Shown: positions 7,389 through 15,431 of the stretch, piece after piece
How positions within the stretch are numbered: the first letter of the stretch is position 1
Layout: each line of letters starts with the position of its first letter
NCBI GenBank assembly: GCA_003963235.1
Contig: RXKF01000051.1
Location: 27,987 to 71,800, forward strand
Direction of reading: 5' to 3'
DNA: 43,814 nucleotides
From: Rickettsiales bacterium
GTDB taxonomy: Bacteria > Pseudomonadota > Alphaproteobacteria > Rickettsiales > Rickettsiaceae
The notes under the pieces: generated by a model
What the model saw: the letters and a program-made list of their open reading frames with translations, nothing else
Told to the model about the DNA's origin: nothing
Databases searched by the model: none
Program-made: the position numbers and the translations under genes

Positions 7389-8195
7389 TTAATTTTTTGA
7401 AGTATTTTGACTATTATCTACAGAAGAAGATACTTCATCAACTTCTTCTATAAATTCTGTATTTGCGTTAGGACTTACTACAGGATTTATAATTGTTACT
7501 TTTCCATCATTATTAACACTATAATTAACATTATGAGCGTCAGCTAACTCACTTGTTTCGTATAGTCCTAATAAAATATCAGCTCCAATTAATCTTCCTC
7601 CAAAGGCTAAAGCTCTATTTAAGGTCATTACTTTAGGATAATTTTTCCAATTATCTTTAGTATGTAAACCCGCCATAACAGCATCTTGATAAGAAAAACT
7701 AGAAATAACAGTCATATCTTTATATGTGTTATTTGGTTGTTTTACTTGCCTTGTAAGTTTAACAATAGTTTTGTAATTTACAATCTTTTTACCCTTAATT
7801 TCATGTTCTAAAGGTACTTCGCTTGCAAAAACCTCTCTAAGAATAATTGGATTATTTTGTTCATCCAATTCAGGTTTGCCATCAGCACCTTTCATAACAG
7901 TTCTAACACAAGGTTCATAATTATTTATTACTTCTATTACAATACCAGCTTTTTGTAATAAAGCGTTAATAACATGAATACTTGCACTAGCTTTACCGTT
8001 TACAGAATAAAGATTATTTACACTTACCATTTCAGTTAATCCTAACTCTCTTCCTAATAGAATAGCAGCTACAACATCTTCTGCTTTTTTTAAAGGTGTT
8101 AATCCACTTTTAATAATTTTATTACCAAAGTCTAATAAACCTTCAAAACTATACGTTTTAGATATTGCAACTGCTTCTGTTTGGTTTCCTTCCAT
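7389..8195 (-). CDS. RecT-like single-strand annealing recombinase
   Basis: Predicted to anneal complementary ssDNA during recombination and replication repair. The N-terminal half has the characteristic RecT-like stretch AEDVVAAILLGRELGLTEM, then VNNLYSVNGKASASIHVINALLQKAG (about residues 38-84); the second half has the matching pattern KDNWKNYPKVMTLNRALAFGGRL followed by GLYETSELAD (about 181-218), which is common to phage RecT/Bet-like proteins. Length (268 aa) is usual for the group; the acidic Ser/Asn-rich tail is probably disordered. Its own promoter (8260-8291) lies about 65 bases upstream. Assignment is by pattern recognition without alignment. Confidence 0.72.
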   Translation of the reverse strand: MEGNQTEAVAISKTYSFEGLLDFGNKIIKSGLTPLKKAEDVVAAILLGRELGLTEMVSVNNLYSVNGKASASIHVINALLQKAGIVIEVINNYEPCVRTVMKGADGKPELDEQNNPIILREVFASEVPLEHEIKGKKIVNYKTIVKLTRQVKQPNNTYKDMTVISSFSYQDAVMAGLHTKDNWKNYPKVMTLNRALAFGGRLIGADILLGLYETSELADAHNVNYSVNNDGKVTIINPVVSPNANTEFIEEVDEVSSSVDNSQNTSKN

Positions 8196-8259
8196 TTCTT
8201 TTGTTTTTTAAGTATTTGTTATAAATCTACTTTGATTTATTGCCGTTCCAAATACGATA

Positions 8260-8291
8260 CAAATGTAATACACTTTTTTAATAAAAACAAA
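8260..8291 (-). promoter_or_regulatory. Bacteroidetes-type promoter for the RecT-like gene
   Basis: On the - strand TTTG (8288-8291) is followed by exactly 20 bases and then TACATTTG (8260-8267), matching the Bacteroidetes housekeeping consensus TTTG / TAnnTTTG. Transcription would start near 8253 and give a leader of about 58 bases before the ATG at 8195. The gap between genes here is 123 bases, one of few in the replication arm. Confidence 0.65.
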
Positions 8292-8318
8292 TTTAAAAGT
8301 AATTTTTTTAGTTAAATT

Positions 8319-9344
8319 TTAATCTTTTTTTAAAGTTATACCAAAACTAAAACTTTCACTTTTGTAAATTTTTGATTCTTTACTAATTTGTATCATATTA
8401 CCTTCATTAAATCTTTGCTCAAAAAATAAATTACCTATCTTATTTTTCCTACTCTTTATTAAAGCACCATGAATTAAATTTTTTGTATTTAAAGGTTCTA
8501 CATTGCCATATTTAAGTATATGTAGTATTTCGGGTCTATGAAATATAAAAACATTATCACAAGCCCAAAAAATTTGATTACCGCAATGAATATCCGTTTT
8601 AACGGGATAGTGCATAGAGGGGTTTTCCCTTCTTATAGGCTTCTCAATTTCTCCATTTAATTGATTAACAAATATAACAATAGCATTTAAATATTTTCTA
8701 AGTCTAATTGCAACTTGAGCTGTATTTGCAGCAAGTTCTAAATCATCTTTTTCAGACAATTTTTGAGATAATAAAGTATGGTCAATAGTAACTATAAGTC
8801 GTTTATTAGGATTTTCTTGATATTCTTTTACACAAGTATTCCATAATTGTTCTAAATTTCCAGCATTTTCAATATATTTAATAGGTCTATTTTCTAATTT
8901 GTCTAATTCTCTTTCATAACAAGCAGCTTCTTCATCTGTAATTTTATTATATTCTTCTCCTTCTCCAATAGCTTCAGAAGAAAGTAAATATGAATAACTT
9001 TTTTTAACTTTACCACTAAGATTTCTTAAAATTTCATCAGAAGCATCCATTTCATATTTAAAGGCTAATAATGTAATTTTACCTACAAAACTAGGATTTA
9101 ATTCAGGATTAGTAAAATCATCTTCTATCATATTTAAAATAGCAGATTTACCACTTCCAGACATACCTGCAATACAAGTAACACTTCTAAATCTTAAATA
9201 CTTCATTAAAGCTTTATTAACTTTACTCCAACGAGTATATAAGCCTGTAATTTTACCACTACGTTCTAAATTAATTAAATCTTTAGCTTCTTGAATAGCT
9301 TCACGCATACTTTTAATAGGTAGCGTTTTTTCTTGTTGCTTCAT
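8319..9344 (-). CDS. dnaB: DnaB-type replicative helicase (ATPase domain)
   Basis: Hexameric 5'-3' helicase at the phage fork. The RecA-like core is clear: Walker A GMSGSGKS (residues 60-67), LIVTIDHTLLSQK with the Walker B Asp (about 184-196), AIVIFVNQLN with the Gln/Asn sensor (about 221-230), and a late IKSRKNKIG segment with Arg/Lys finger candidates. At 341 aa it lacks most of the N-terminal primase-binding domain of bacterial DnaB and resembles minimal phage versions. It is preceded at one base by the 189-aa wHTH gene, which may help load it. Confidence 0.88.
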   Translation of the reverse strand: MKQQEKTLPIKSMREAIQEAKDLINLERSGKITGLYTRWSKVNKALMKYLRFRSVTCIAGMSGSGKSAILNMIEDDFTNPELNPSFVGKITLLAFKYEMDASDEILRNLSGKVKKSYSYLLSSEAIGEGEEYNKITDEEAACYERELDKLENRPIKYIENAGNLEQLWNTCVKEYQENPNKRLIVTIDHTLLSQKLSEKDDLELAANTAQVAIRLRKYLNAIVIFVNQLNGEIEKPIRRENPSMHYPVKTDIHCGNQIFWACDNVFIFHRPEILHILKYGNVEPLNTKNLIHGALIKSRKNKIGNLFFEQRFNEGNMIQISKESKIYKSESFSFGITLKKD

Positions 9345-9345
9345 A

Positions 9346-9915
9346 CTAAAATTCTTCTATTTTATCTACTTTTTGAATTGTTGCTTGATATAATCTTATT
9401 TCTCTAATTTTTTGCCACATATTAGATGTTATATATTTTTCAATATTACATCTAATTAACCCTTTTTCTCTACCAAATTTAGTATCTTCTAATATTAATA
9501 AATGCTCATCTACAGAATAATCAATATGTTCAGCATATAAACTTGCTAATTTATATTTATCTGTAGTAATTAAAGGACTTGGAGTTCCTTTAATTTCTAT
9601 AAATCCAGGATAGACTTCAATTAAAGCTTCAATAGCTTCAAATTTATCTTTAAAAAATAAAGATGTAAATTTATTTGTTAAACAAAAACTATTTGCTTTA
9701 TTTTCTTCATTTACTTTTATTAAAAATCCGTTATTAATTAAATCTTGTAACGCATTTTTACCTATCATTGAACCATCATCAGTAGGAAAAGCTTCTTTAT
9801 ATTTTGTTATACTAGAGTATCTCTTTCTATGAATAAGATACATAAGTAAAAATTGTGGTTGAGTAAGTTTATTTTTAATTATAAAATCAACATACCTATC
9901 AACTTCTAAAAACAT
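9346..9915 (-). CDS. Winged-helix-like protein upstream of the helicase
   Basis: Not assigned to a family. The N-terminal 80 residues (LTQPQFLLMYLIHRKRY, then GKNALQDLINNGFLIKVNE) look like a winged helix, a fold common in replication initiators and helicase loaders. The C-terminal part is alpha-rich and amphipathic. Gene order (directly before the DnaB helicase, 1-base gap) suggests a loader or fork accessory; this is inference. Confidence 0.7.
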   Translation of the reverse strand: MFLEVDRYVDFIIKNKLTQPQFLLMYLIHRKRYSSITKYKEAFPTDDGSMIGKNALQDLINNGFLIKVNEENKANSFCLTNKFTSLFFKDKFEAIEALIEVYPGFIEIKGTPSPLITTDKYKLASLYAEHIDYSVDEHLLILEDTKFGREKGLIRCNIEKYITSNMWQKIREIRLYQATIQKVDKIEEF

Positions 9916-9918
9916 ATT

Positions 9919-11388
9919 TTAAATCTCTTCTAAATTAAACGTATCATTTCTTTTAGGTGTATAATTTATATCTTGCACTTTATTTACCCAATATATCACA
10001 TTGTTACTTTTTGCTTGTCTTTTTCTAAGCCATGATTCTTCTATTGTTCCTTGTAAATATAAGTTTACGATTAAAACTATATCCTTATTTTCTTCTACTC
10101 TTATCGCTCTACCTCTACGCTGACTGTATTGTGTAGGATTTTGAGTACCACTAGTAGTAATAGCTAAAGAAATATCTTTAACGTCAAATCCTCTATCTAA
10201 AGAACTTGCAGTAGAGATAACTCTAGCTTTTCCACTTTTTATAGCTTGTATTGCTTCCCTTTTTAAAACTGTTTTACCTTTTTTCTTTTCTTTACCTTTT
10301 TCATCTAAATAAATAATTGTATTAAGTTTTGAATGGTAAACAACACAAACTTTATTATCAATTTGTTCTTTATTGCTATTGTAATGCTGGTTTATTACTG
10401 TAGCTAAATAATCTGCAAATTGAGTACTTTGACTAAAACAAATAGTTTTTAAAGTATCAAATTTTAAAACTACTTCTTTAGCATAATGTATTTTATTTAT
10501 TGCTTTATAAATTAAATCTTTTCGTTCTCTAACGTTATCCATTACAGTTTTAGCATATCCTATTATTTTAAAAGGACTCCATTGTTCATGTATAGATAAC
10601 TCTTCTGGTTTAGTTATATTTAAATCTTTTCTCCATCCATTGTAATAAGCATAAGCATAAGCAATTTCTTTACCTGTTTTACCTGTTTTAGAATCTCCAG
10701 ACAATATTTTACTGACTAATTCTAAAGGTTTATTTTTTCCAAATTTACCTAGATTTTTTGCTATAATATTAGATAAAACAACATAATTACTTTTTTCTTC
10801 ATCAGTAAAAGGTATAGCTACATTATATTCTATATATTTAGAAACATAACCTTCTCTTAAAGCCTCTTCTGTATCTATTCTATCTACAACTGGTAATATT
10901 TTTTGTATATTTTTATGTCTATTTTCGTTATCTTCATAAGTCGCTGTTAATCCTAAACACCAATTTGTAACAACATAAGTACTATTAAATAAATTTAATC
11001 TATCTTCTGTATAATATTCATGTAATTCATCAGCTATTAATAAATTACAAAGAAACCTTTTTCCATTAGCACATGATTGTATTATTTTATGTACAGTTAA
11101 AACTCTAAAATTATTATGATGTTCTTCTTTTACAAAAGATTTTATTTCGTTTTTCCATTGTTTTTCTAGTTCTTCTCCAGGTACAACTACAATAAAACTA
11201 TAAGCATTATTTCTTTCTAACATTTTATTTGCAATTGTACAAGCAGCAAAAGTTTTACCTGTTCCAGTTTCCCAATGTAAAGTACCCCAACCATTACTAT
11301 GACTTAATCCTAGCTCTTTAGCTTTTTTCCAATTTTCAATACCTTGTAATTGTCTATCAAATCTTTTTTGTTGAATTTGTATCGCCAT
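9919..11388 (-). CDS. SF2 DEAD/DEAH-type helicase
   Basis: ATP-dependent DNA translocase or helicase, likely in branch migration or recombination (UvsW/type III restriction-like architecture). Visible motifs: Walker A ETGTGKT (residues 40-46), motif Ia region VVVPGEELEKQW, motif II IADELHEYY (DELH, 120-123), motif III GLTATYED, motif V ISTASSLDRGFDV, and motif VI QYSQRRGRAIR. Both RecA domains are complete at 489 aa; no nuclease or methylase domain is attached. The start overlaps the zincin gene by 32 bases. Confidence 0.87.
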   Translation of the reverse strand: MAIQIQQKRFDRQLQGIENWKKAKELGLSHSNGWGTLHWETGTGKTFAACTIANKMLERNNAYSFIVVVPGEELEKQWKNEIKSFVKEEHHNNFRVLTVHKIIQSCANGKRFLCNLLIADELHEYYTEDRLNLFNSTYVVTNWCLGLTATYEDNENRHKNIQKILPVVDRIDTEEALREGYVSKYIEYNVAIPFTDEEKSNYVVLSNIIAKNLGKFGKNKPLELVSKILSGDSKTGKTGKEIAYAYAYYNGWRKDLNITKPEELSIHEQWSPFKIIGYAKTVMDNVRERKDLIYKAINKIHYAKEVVLKFDTLKTICFSQSTQFADYLATVINQHYNSNKEQIDNKVCVVYHSKLNTIIYLDEKGKEKKKGKTVLKREAIQAIKSGKARVISTASSLDRGFDVKDISLAITTSGTQNPTQYSQRRGRAIRVEENKDIVLIVNLYLQGTIEESWLRKRQAKSNNVIYWVNKVQDINYTPKRNDTFNLEEI

Positions 11389-11755
11389 AATTTAATTTTA
11401 ATTTAATCAATTTTAATCTTATTACTTTATACAAATAATCTATTAAATATGCATAAGCTTCTTCACTATTATTACTTAGTTTACAACCTATATACCTCAT
11501 AATAATACAAGTAATATGGAAAACTTCATGAGCAATAGTGTTTTCTTTTATTTTATCTATTTGAAAAGAAGATAGTATATCAAAATTATAATTAAAATCA
11601 GTATAATCTATTACAGAAGCAATTTCATTACAATTATGGTAGTCTAAAGTTTTTAAATATTTATTATTATTATTATTTATTACAAGCTTTATTTTAAAGT
11701 TGTATATAGGAATTTTAAAAATTTCTTCTACATAAGTTACTTCAAAAGTTTCCAT
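11357..11755 (-). CDS. Small zincin-like metallopeptidase
   Basis: The only recognisable motif is TIAHEVFHITCIIMRYIG (about residues 74-91), an HExxH zinc-binding site, followed by SEEAYAYLIDYLYK, which supplies a candidate third zinc ligand Glu. This layout is seen in short phage and toxin-antitoxin-linked zincins. The N-terminal 70 residues are beta-rich and not recognised. Substrate unknown. The C-terminal 10 codons overlap the SF2 helicase start, which argues for coupled translation rather than an isolated acquisition. Confidence 0.65.
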   Translation of the reverse strand: METFEVTYVEEIFKIPIYNFKIKLVINNNNNKYLKTLDYHNCNEIASVIDYTDFNYNFDILSSFQIDKIKENTIAHEVFHITCIIMRYIGCKLSNNSEEAYAYLIDYLYKVIRLKLIKLKLNYGDTNSTKKI

Positions 11756-11756
11756 A

Positions 11757-12476
11757 TTAGATTATTTTAAAATTTATACCAAATCCTACATAAGGAGAAA
11801 AGCCCTTTAATGTAATACCATATCCTACTTGCAATCCTAATCCTATTCTGTTTATTTTTCTTTCATCTTTAATTTGAAAAGCTTTTAATTCTTTTACATC
11901 TGTATAAGGATTTTGATTATTTACTTTTACAACAGTATTTCTTTTAAAAAAAGATATTTTTTCAGTACCTATAATTACAGAATATTTATTTTTTACTTTA
12001 AGTTTTAAATCTACATTATCTTTATCTGCAACTATATCATAATTTATCCAAGTAGTGTCTTTACTTTTACTAGTATAAGTAGGATAATAATAAATTGTAT
12101 TACCTTTTTTAATAGAATCTATTTTAGAAATTATGCTACTATTGCTTTCGCTAAAAGTAGTAGAAGATATAATGACAGCAATTGAACTCCCAATATCTTT
12201 AAGCATATTTTTATTTCTTCTAATTTCATCTTGTAAATATTTAATTGTACTATCATTTGCTTTTAAAGCTAATAGAGTTTTAGTGTTATTATCTTGTATT
12301 ACATTTGTAATACTTGAAATTGTACCATTTTTTTCTTTAACTTTTTTAATTGTATTGTTAAGTATATTTTCATATACTAATTTATTTTTATTATTTTGTG
12401 TACATTGATTAACATTAGTAATAATTATTATATATATTAATATTACTATAGAAGCTTTATACCAAATATTATTCAT
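11757..12476 (-). CDS. Spanin-like envelope protein: TM anchor, coiled coil, beta C-terminus
   Basis: Counted from the ATG at 12476, which overlaps the PolA stop as TAATG, an N-terminal membrane segment (ASIVILIYIIIITNV) is followed by a Cys, a long Lys/Asn helical region likely to form a coiled coil (about residues 30-120), a beta-rich section, and a C-terminus with alternating Gly/aromatic pattern (RIGLGLQVGYGI, then PYVGFGINFKII) resembling an outer-membrane strand. This anchor-periplasm-outer membrane layout suits a spanin that fuses the two membranes at lysis. A start four codons earlier (12488) is possible. Function is inferred from topology only. Confidence 0.55.
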   Translation of the reverse strand: MNNIWYKASIVILIYIIIITNVNQCTQNNKNKLVYENILNNTIKKVKEKNGTISSITNVIQDNNTKTLLALKANDSTIKYLQDEIRRNKNMLKDIGSSIAVIISSTTFSESNSSIISKIDSIKKGNTIYYYPTYTSKSKDTTWINYDIVADKDNVDLKLKVKNKYSVIIGTEKISFFKRNTVVKVNNQNPYTDVKELKAFQIKDERKINRIGLGLQVGYGITLKGFSPYVGFGINFKII

Positions 12477-14650
12477 TATTTTGTCCATGTTTCTCCAATA
12501 TGAGTTTCAGCAGTCATTTTAATAAAAGATAAATATCTATTAGCAACTTGACACATCCAATTTTTTATAAAAATATGAGGTTCAACTATTTCTTTAGTTC
12601 CATTATCTTTTATAAATTCTACTAATTTAATTTTTTTATTAATTGCATATATTAATTCATCATGTACTTGACCTAATAATTTAATATCTAAATTTTGTCT
12701 ATCTATTTCTTTACCTATTTCAACAATAGCTTCTTTTAACATATCTGCTTGAGTGCCTTGAATAGGAGCATTTCTTGCTGAACCGTCAACTTCATGAGCT
12801 ATGTCAAAAGATAAATCTGAATTATTAGCTTTAGAAATTAAAACATCAGGATACCAAATACGACTATTTGTTCTAGGATTTAAAATAATATAACCGTTTT
12901 CTAATGCAAATTTAGAATTTGTTTCTACCATTTTAAATGTTTTAGGAATCATGCTTTTAATAGTTTTTAAAGCTATTTTAGCTTCATCTAAAGTAATACC
13001 TAAAGTTTTAGCAGTTTTTTTAACAAACATACCATAAATTGAACCAAAAGTCATAGGTTTAAAAGAAGTTCTAAGATGTTTATTTTCTGTTTTAGAAATT
13101 GTAAAAGTTTGAGCAAGTAATTCATTACCTCTACTTTTATAAATAGCTCTCCAAACAGCAGTTGCTAAAGGACTATGAGCATCATCATTTAAGATAGCCA
13201 TTTTATAAAACCTTTCATCTCTTGCTTTATCAATCATAATAACAGCTTCTGCTCCAGATAAATCTGTAGTACAAATTAAATAATCTTTTTCAAAACAAAA
13301 ACATTCTCTATAATCTTTTTCAGCAGGTATATTTTGACTATTAAATCTATTACTTTTTTCATCTCCACTTTGTAATCTTCCAGTAATTGCATGAGCTTGT
13401 CTAAATACAGTATGAAATTTTTTAGTAATTGGATTTTTATATTTAATTAAAAAATCTTCTCCAAATGTATTTAATCTAGTAGTAAATTTACGATAATTAA
13501 TTAAAGCTTTTACAAATTTTTCTCCTATTGTATTAGGATTTTCAATAACATAACTCTCTATAGCTTGTTTACTTGTTGTAAAAGAATTTAATGATTTATC
13601 TACTACTCTTTTACCTTTTTTAACTATAAATGTAGGTACAATATACTCTCCAGTTTTAGTAGGTAAAGGTAATCCTAAAGATGCAAAAATATAAGTAAGC
13701 TCTGTTACAGAAGAATAATTTATATAAGGACTTTTATCTTTTATTTTTTTATTCTTACTAAATTTATTAGTTTCTACTTCTTCTTCAGCAAATAAATCTA
13801 AAACTATATTTTTTTGTTTTTTTAATCTAGTTCTATCCCATTTACCGTTTTTAATATAAATTTGTTCTTCTTTTGGTAAATAACTTCTTAAATTTTTAAA
13901 TTCTTCATCTAATTCTACTTGCTTTAAAAATTGATTTTCTTCATTCTTTTTAATAATTTCTAACCATTTATCTTCTTTTATAACATATCCATTTAATTCA
14001 GCATCCGCTAATCTTCTTATTAAAGGGAACTCTATATTATAAATTAAAAACTCTAAATTTAATTTATTTATATGTTCTTTTTGTAATTCTCTAATATCGA
14101 AAAGATACTTTATATCTCCTGCTGCATAATCAATATGTTTATTTTCAAATATAAAAGTATCTTTATTAGCTCCAATAAATTCTAACCTAATATCTTTTTT
14201 CATTTCATCAGGTATGTATTTTAATCTTCTTTCTACAATAGCAGCTAAAGAATTAGACGTAGAAAATCCTTGTCTAATTCTTTGTTCAGCTATCATAACA
14301 TCAAACATTTTTAAAATACTTATATTATATTTTACTTTTATAAACGAATAATCAAATTTACAATTAGCTCCTAAAAATATTTTATTTTCTTTAAAACGAC
14401 TAAAAAATAAATCTTCTTGTTCTTTTTGATTAAAAGAATGAATATCTATAACAAATTGTTGCTCTTTATCTCCTATTATTAATAATAAAATATCTCCAAT
14501 AAAAGGGTCAAGACTATTAGTTTCTAAATCAAAGCCTACAATTGGTAAATTTTGAATATAAACTAATTGTTCACTTGTTATATTATTTTGAATTTTAATA
14601 CTTTCTGTATCTTGAACTTTATGGTTTCTTTGAGAAATAAAAACTATCAT
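12476..14650 (-). CDS. polA: Family A DNA polymerase with proofreading domain
   Basis: The phage replicative polymerase. The 3'-5' exonuclease motifs are complete: GFDLETN (Asp41, Glu43), ANCKFDYSF (Asp near 100) and YAAGDIKYL (Tyr-x3-Asp near 177). Polymerase motifs: A near residue 462 as TTDLSGAEAVI (the usual DYSQIELR; Asp and Glu kept, Arg not), B near 527-541 as RTSFKPMTFGSIYGM (Arg, Lys, Phe and Tyr of the O helix kept; Phe at the sugar-discriminating position), and C near 663 as GQVHDELIY. No 5'-3' exonuclease domain. Length of 724 aa includes an insertion of about 150 residues before the palm. Overlaps the 124-aa gene at its start by 4 bases. Confidence 0.93.
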   Translation of the reverse strand: MIVFISQRNHKVQDTESIKIQNNITSEQLVYIQNLPIVGFDLETNSLDPFIGDILLLIIGDKEQQFVIDIHSFNQKEQEDLFFSRFKENKIFLGANCKFDYSFIKVKYNISILKMFDVMIAEQRIRQGFSTSNSLAAIVERRLKYIPDEMKKDIRLEFIGANKDTFIFENKHIDYAAGDIKYLFDIRELQKEHINKLNLEFLIYNIEFPLIRRLADAELNGYVIKEDKWLEIIKKNEENQFLKQVELDEEFKNLRSYLPKEEQIYIKNGKWDRTRLKKQKNIVLDLFAEEEVETNKFSKNKKIKDKSPYINYSSVTELTYIFASLGLPLPTKTGEYIVPTFIVKKGKRVVDKSLNSFTTSKQAIESYVIENPNTIGEKFVKALINYRKFTTRLNTFGEDFLIKYKNPITKKFHTVFRQAHAITGRLQSGDEKSNRFNSQNIPAEKDYRECFCFEKDYLICTTDLSGAEAVIMIDKARDERFYKMAILNDDAHSPLATAVWRAIYKSRGNELLAQTFTISKTENKHLRTSFKPMTFGSIYGMFVKKTAKTLGITLDEAKIALKTIKSMIPKTFKMVETNSKFALENGYIILNPRTNSRIWYPDVLISKANNSDLSFDIAHEVDGSARNAPIQGTQADMLKEAIVEIGKEIDRQNLDIKLLGQVHDELIYAINKKIKLVEFIKDNGTKEIVEPHIFIKNWMCQVANRYLSFIKMTAETHIGETWTK

Positions 14651-15021
14651 AAGTTTCGTTTTTTTAAATATCTTTCTTCTTTTTTATTATTAGTATAATC
14701 TAAATCAATAATTTTAATTTTACTAAAAACAGGAACTTGAAACTCTTCAACGTCCCCTACAGTAACTTCTTGTTCTATTTTATCTAGTAAAAGCTCATCT
14801 TCATCTAGTAATTTAAATCTTTCTAATTTATAAAATTTATAATTAGGAGTATCTATAACTTTTTCTAATAATTTAACTCCATTACCATTAAGTTGACGTT
14901 TATTTAAAATTCTTACTAATTTAATAACAGTATATTTATCGCCTTTTTTTATCCAATCTTTATCAGGAACTTCTTTAGGTTTATTACTGTCGTCTATACA
15001 CATTACTCTAATGTTTAACAT
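14647..15021 (-). CDS. Conserved hypothetical protein, 124 aa
   Basis: Function unknown. The opening IRVMCIDDSNKPKEVPDKDWIKKGDKYTVIK looks like a small SH3-like/beta-barrel protein that recurs in Bacteroidetes phages, as far as I recall. The remainder is acidic then basic (NNKKEERYLKKRNL). Overlaps both neighbours (4 and 14 bases), so it is part of the polymerase operon. Confidence 0.75.
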   Translation of the reverse strand: MLNIRVMCIDDSNKPKEVPDKDWIKKGDKYTVIKLVRILNKRQLNGNGVKLLEKVIDTPNYKFYKLERFKLLDEDELLLDKIEQEVTVGDVEEFQVPVFSKIKIIDLDYTNNKKEERYLKKRNL

Positions 15022-15430
15022 ATTTTACTTTATTTTGTTCTGTTAATATTATATTTACTTCATCTTTTGTAAAAAACTCTTCATCAATTTCAAAATAAAA
15101 TGATAATTTACTTAAAAAACCTTTAGTAATTTTATTATTTACTTTATTATTTATAGCATTATGTAAATAATTACTACTATAACCAATAGATAAAGATAGA
15201 TTTACAATAGATTTATTATATAAGTTTAATAAAAAAGAAAGTCTTTTACCATAAAATTTATCTTTAATAGCTTTATTGTTTTGTTCTCTTCTAAAAGAGT
15301 CGTTATCTAATTCAAGATTTTTTAATATAGACTTTTCATCTTCTAATGTAATTTCACAAGTTGAATTTTTAAATTCATTTCTAGTCATTACACTTTTAGG
15401 TTTAGCTCCATGTTTTCTTTTAGGTTCCAT
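15008..15430 (-). CDS. Small HTH protein (Cro/CI-like fold likely)
   Basis: Possible DNA-binding regulator or replication accessory. Residues about 76-120, VNLSLSIGYSSNYLHNAINNK then ITKGFLSKLSFYFEIDEEFF, match the helix-turn-helix pattern of Xre/Cro-type domains (two short helices, a recognition helix, then a helix ending before an aromatic-acidic strand). The N-terminus is basic (MEPKRKHGAKPKS). It lies between SF1 helicase and the 124-aa gene with tight spacing. A lysogeny repressor is unlikely in this gene setting. Confidence 0.6.
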   Translation of the reverse strand: MEPKRKHGAKPKSVMTRNEFKNSTCEITLEDEKSILKNLELDNDSFRREQNNKAIKDKFYGKRLSFLLNLYNKSIVNLSLSIGYSSNYLHNAINNKVNNKITKGFLSKLSFYFEIDEEFFTKDEVNIILTEQNKVKYVKH

Positions 15431-15431
15431 A

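Noticed and set aside
15008..15430. HTH protein as a lysogeny repressor
   Set aside because: No integrase, excisionase or attachment site is visible, and the gene is embedded in a replication operon.
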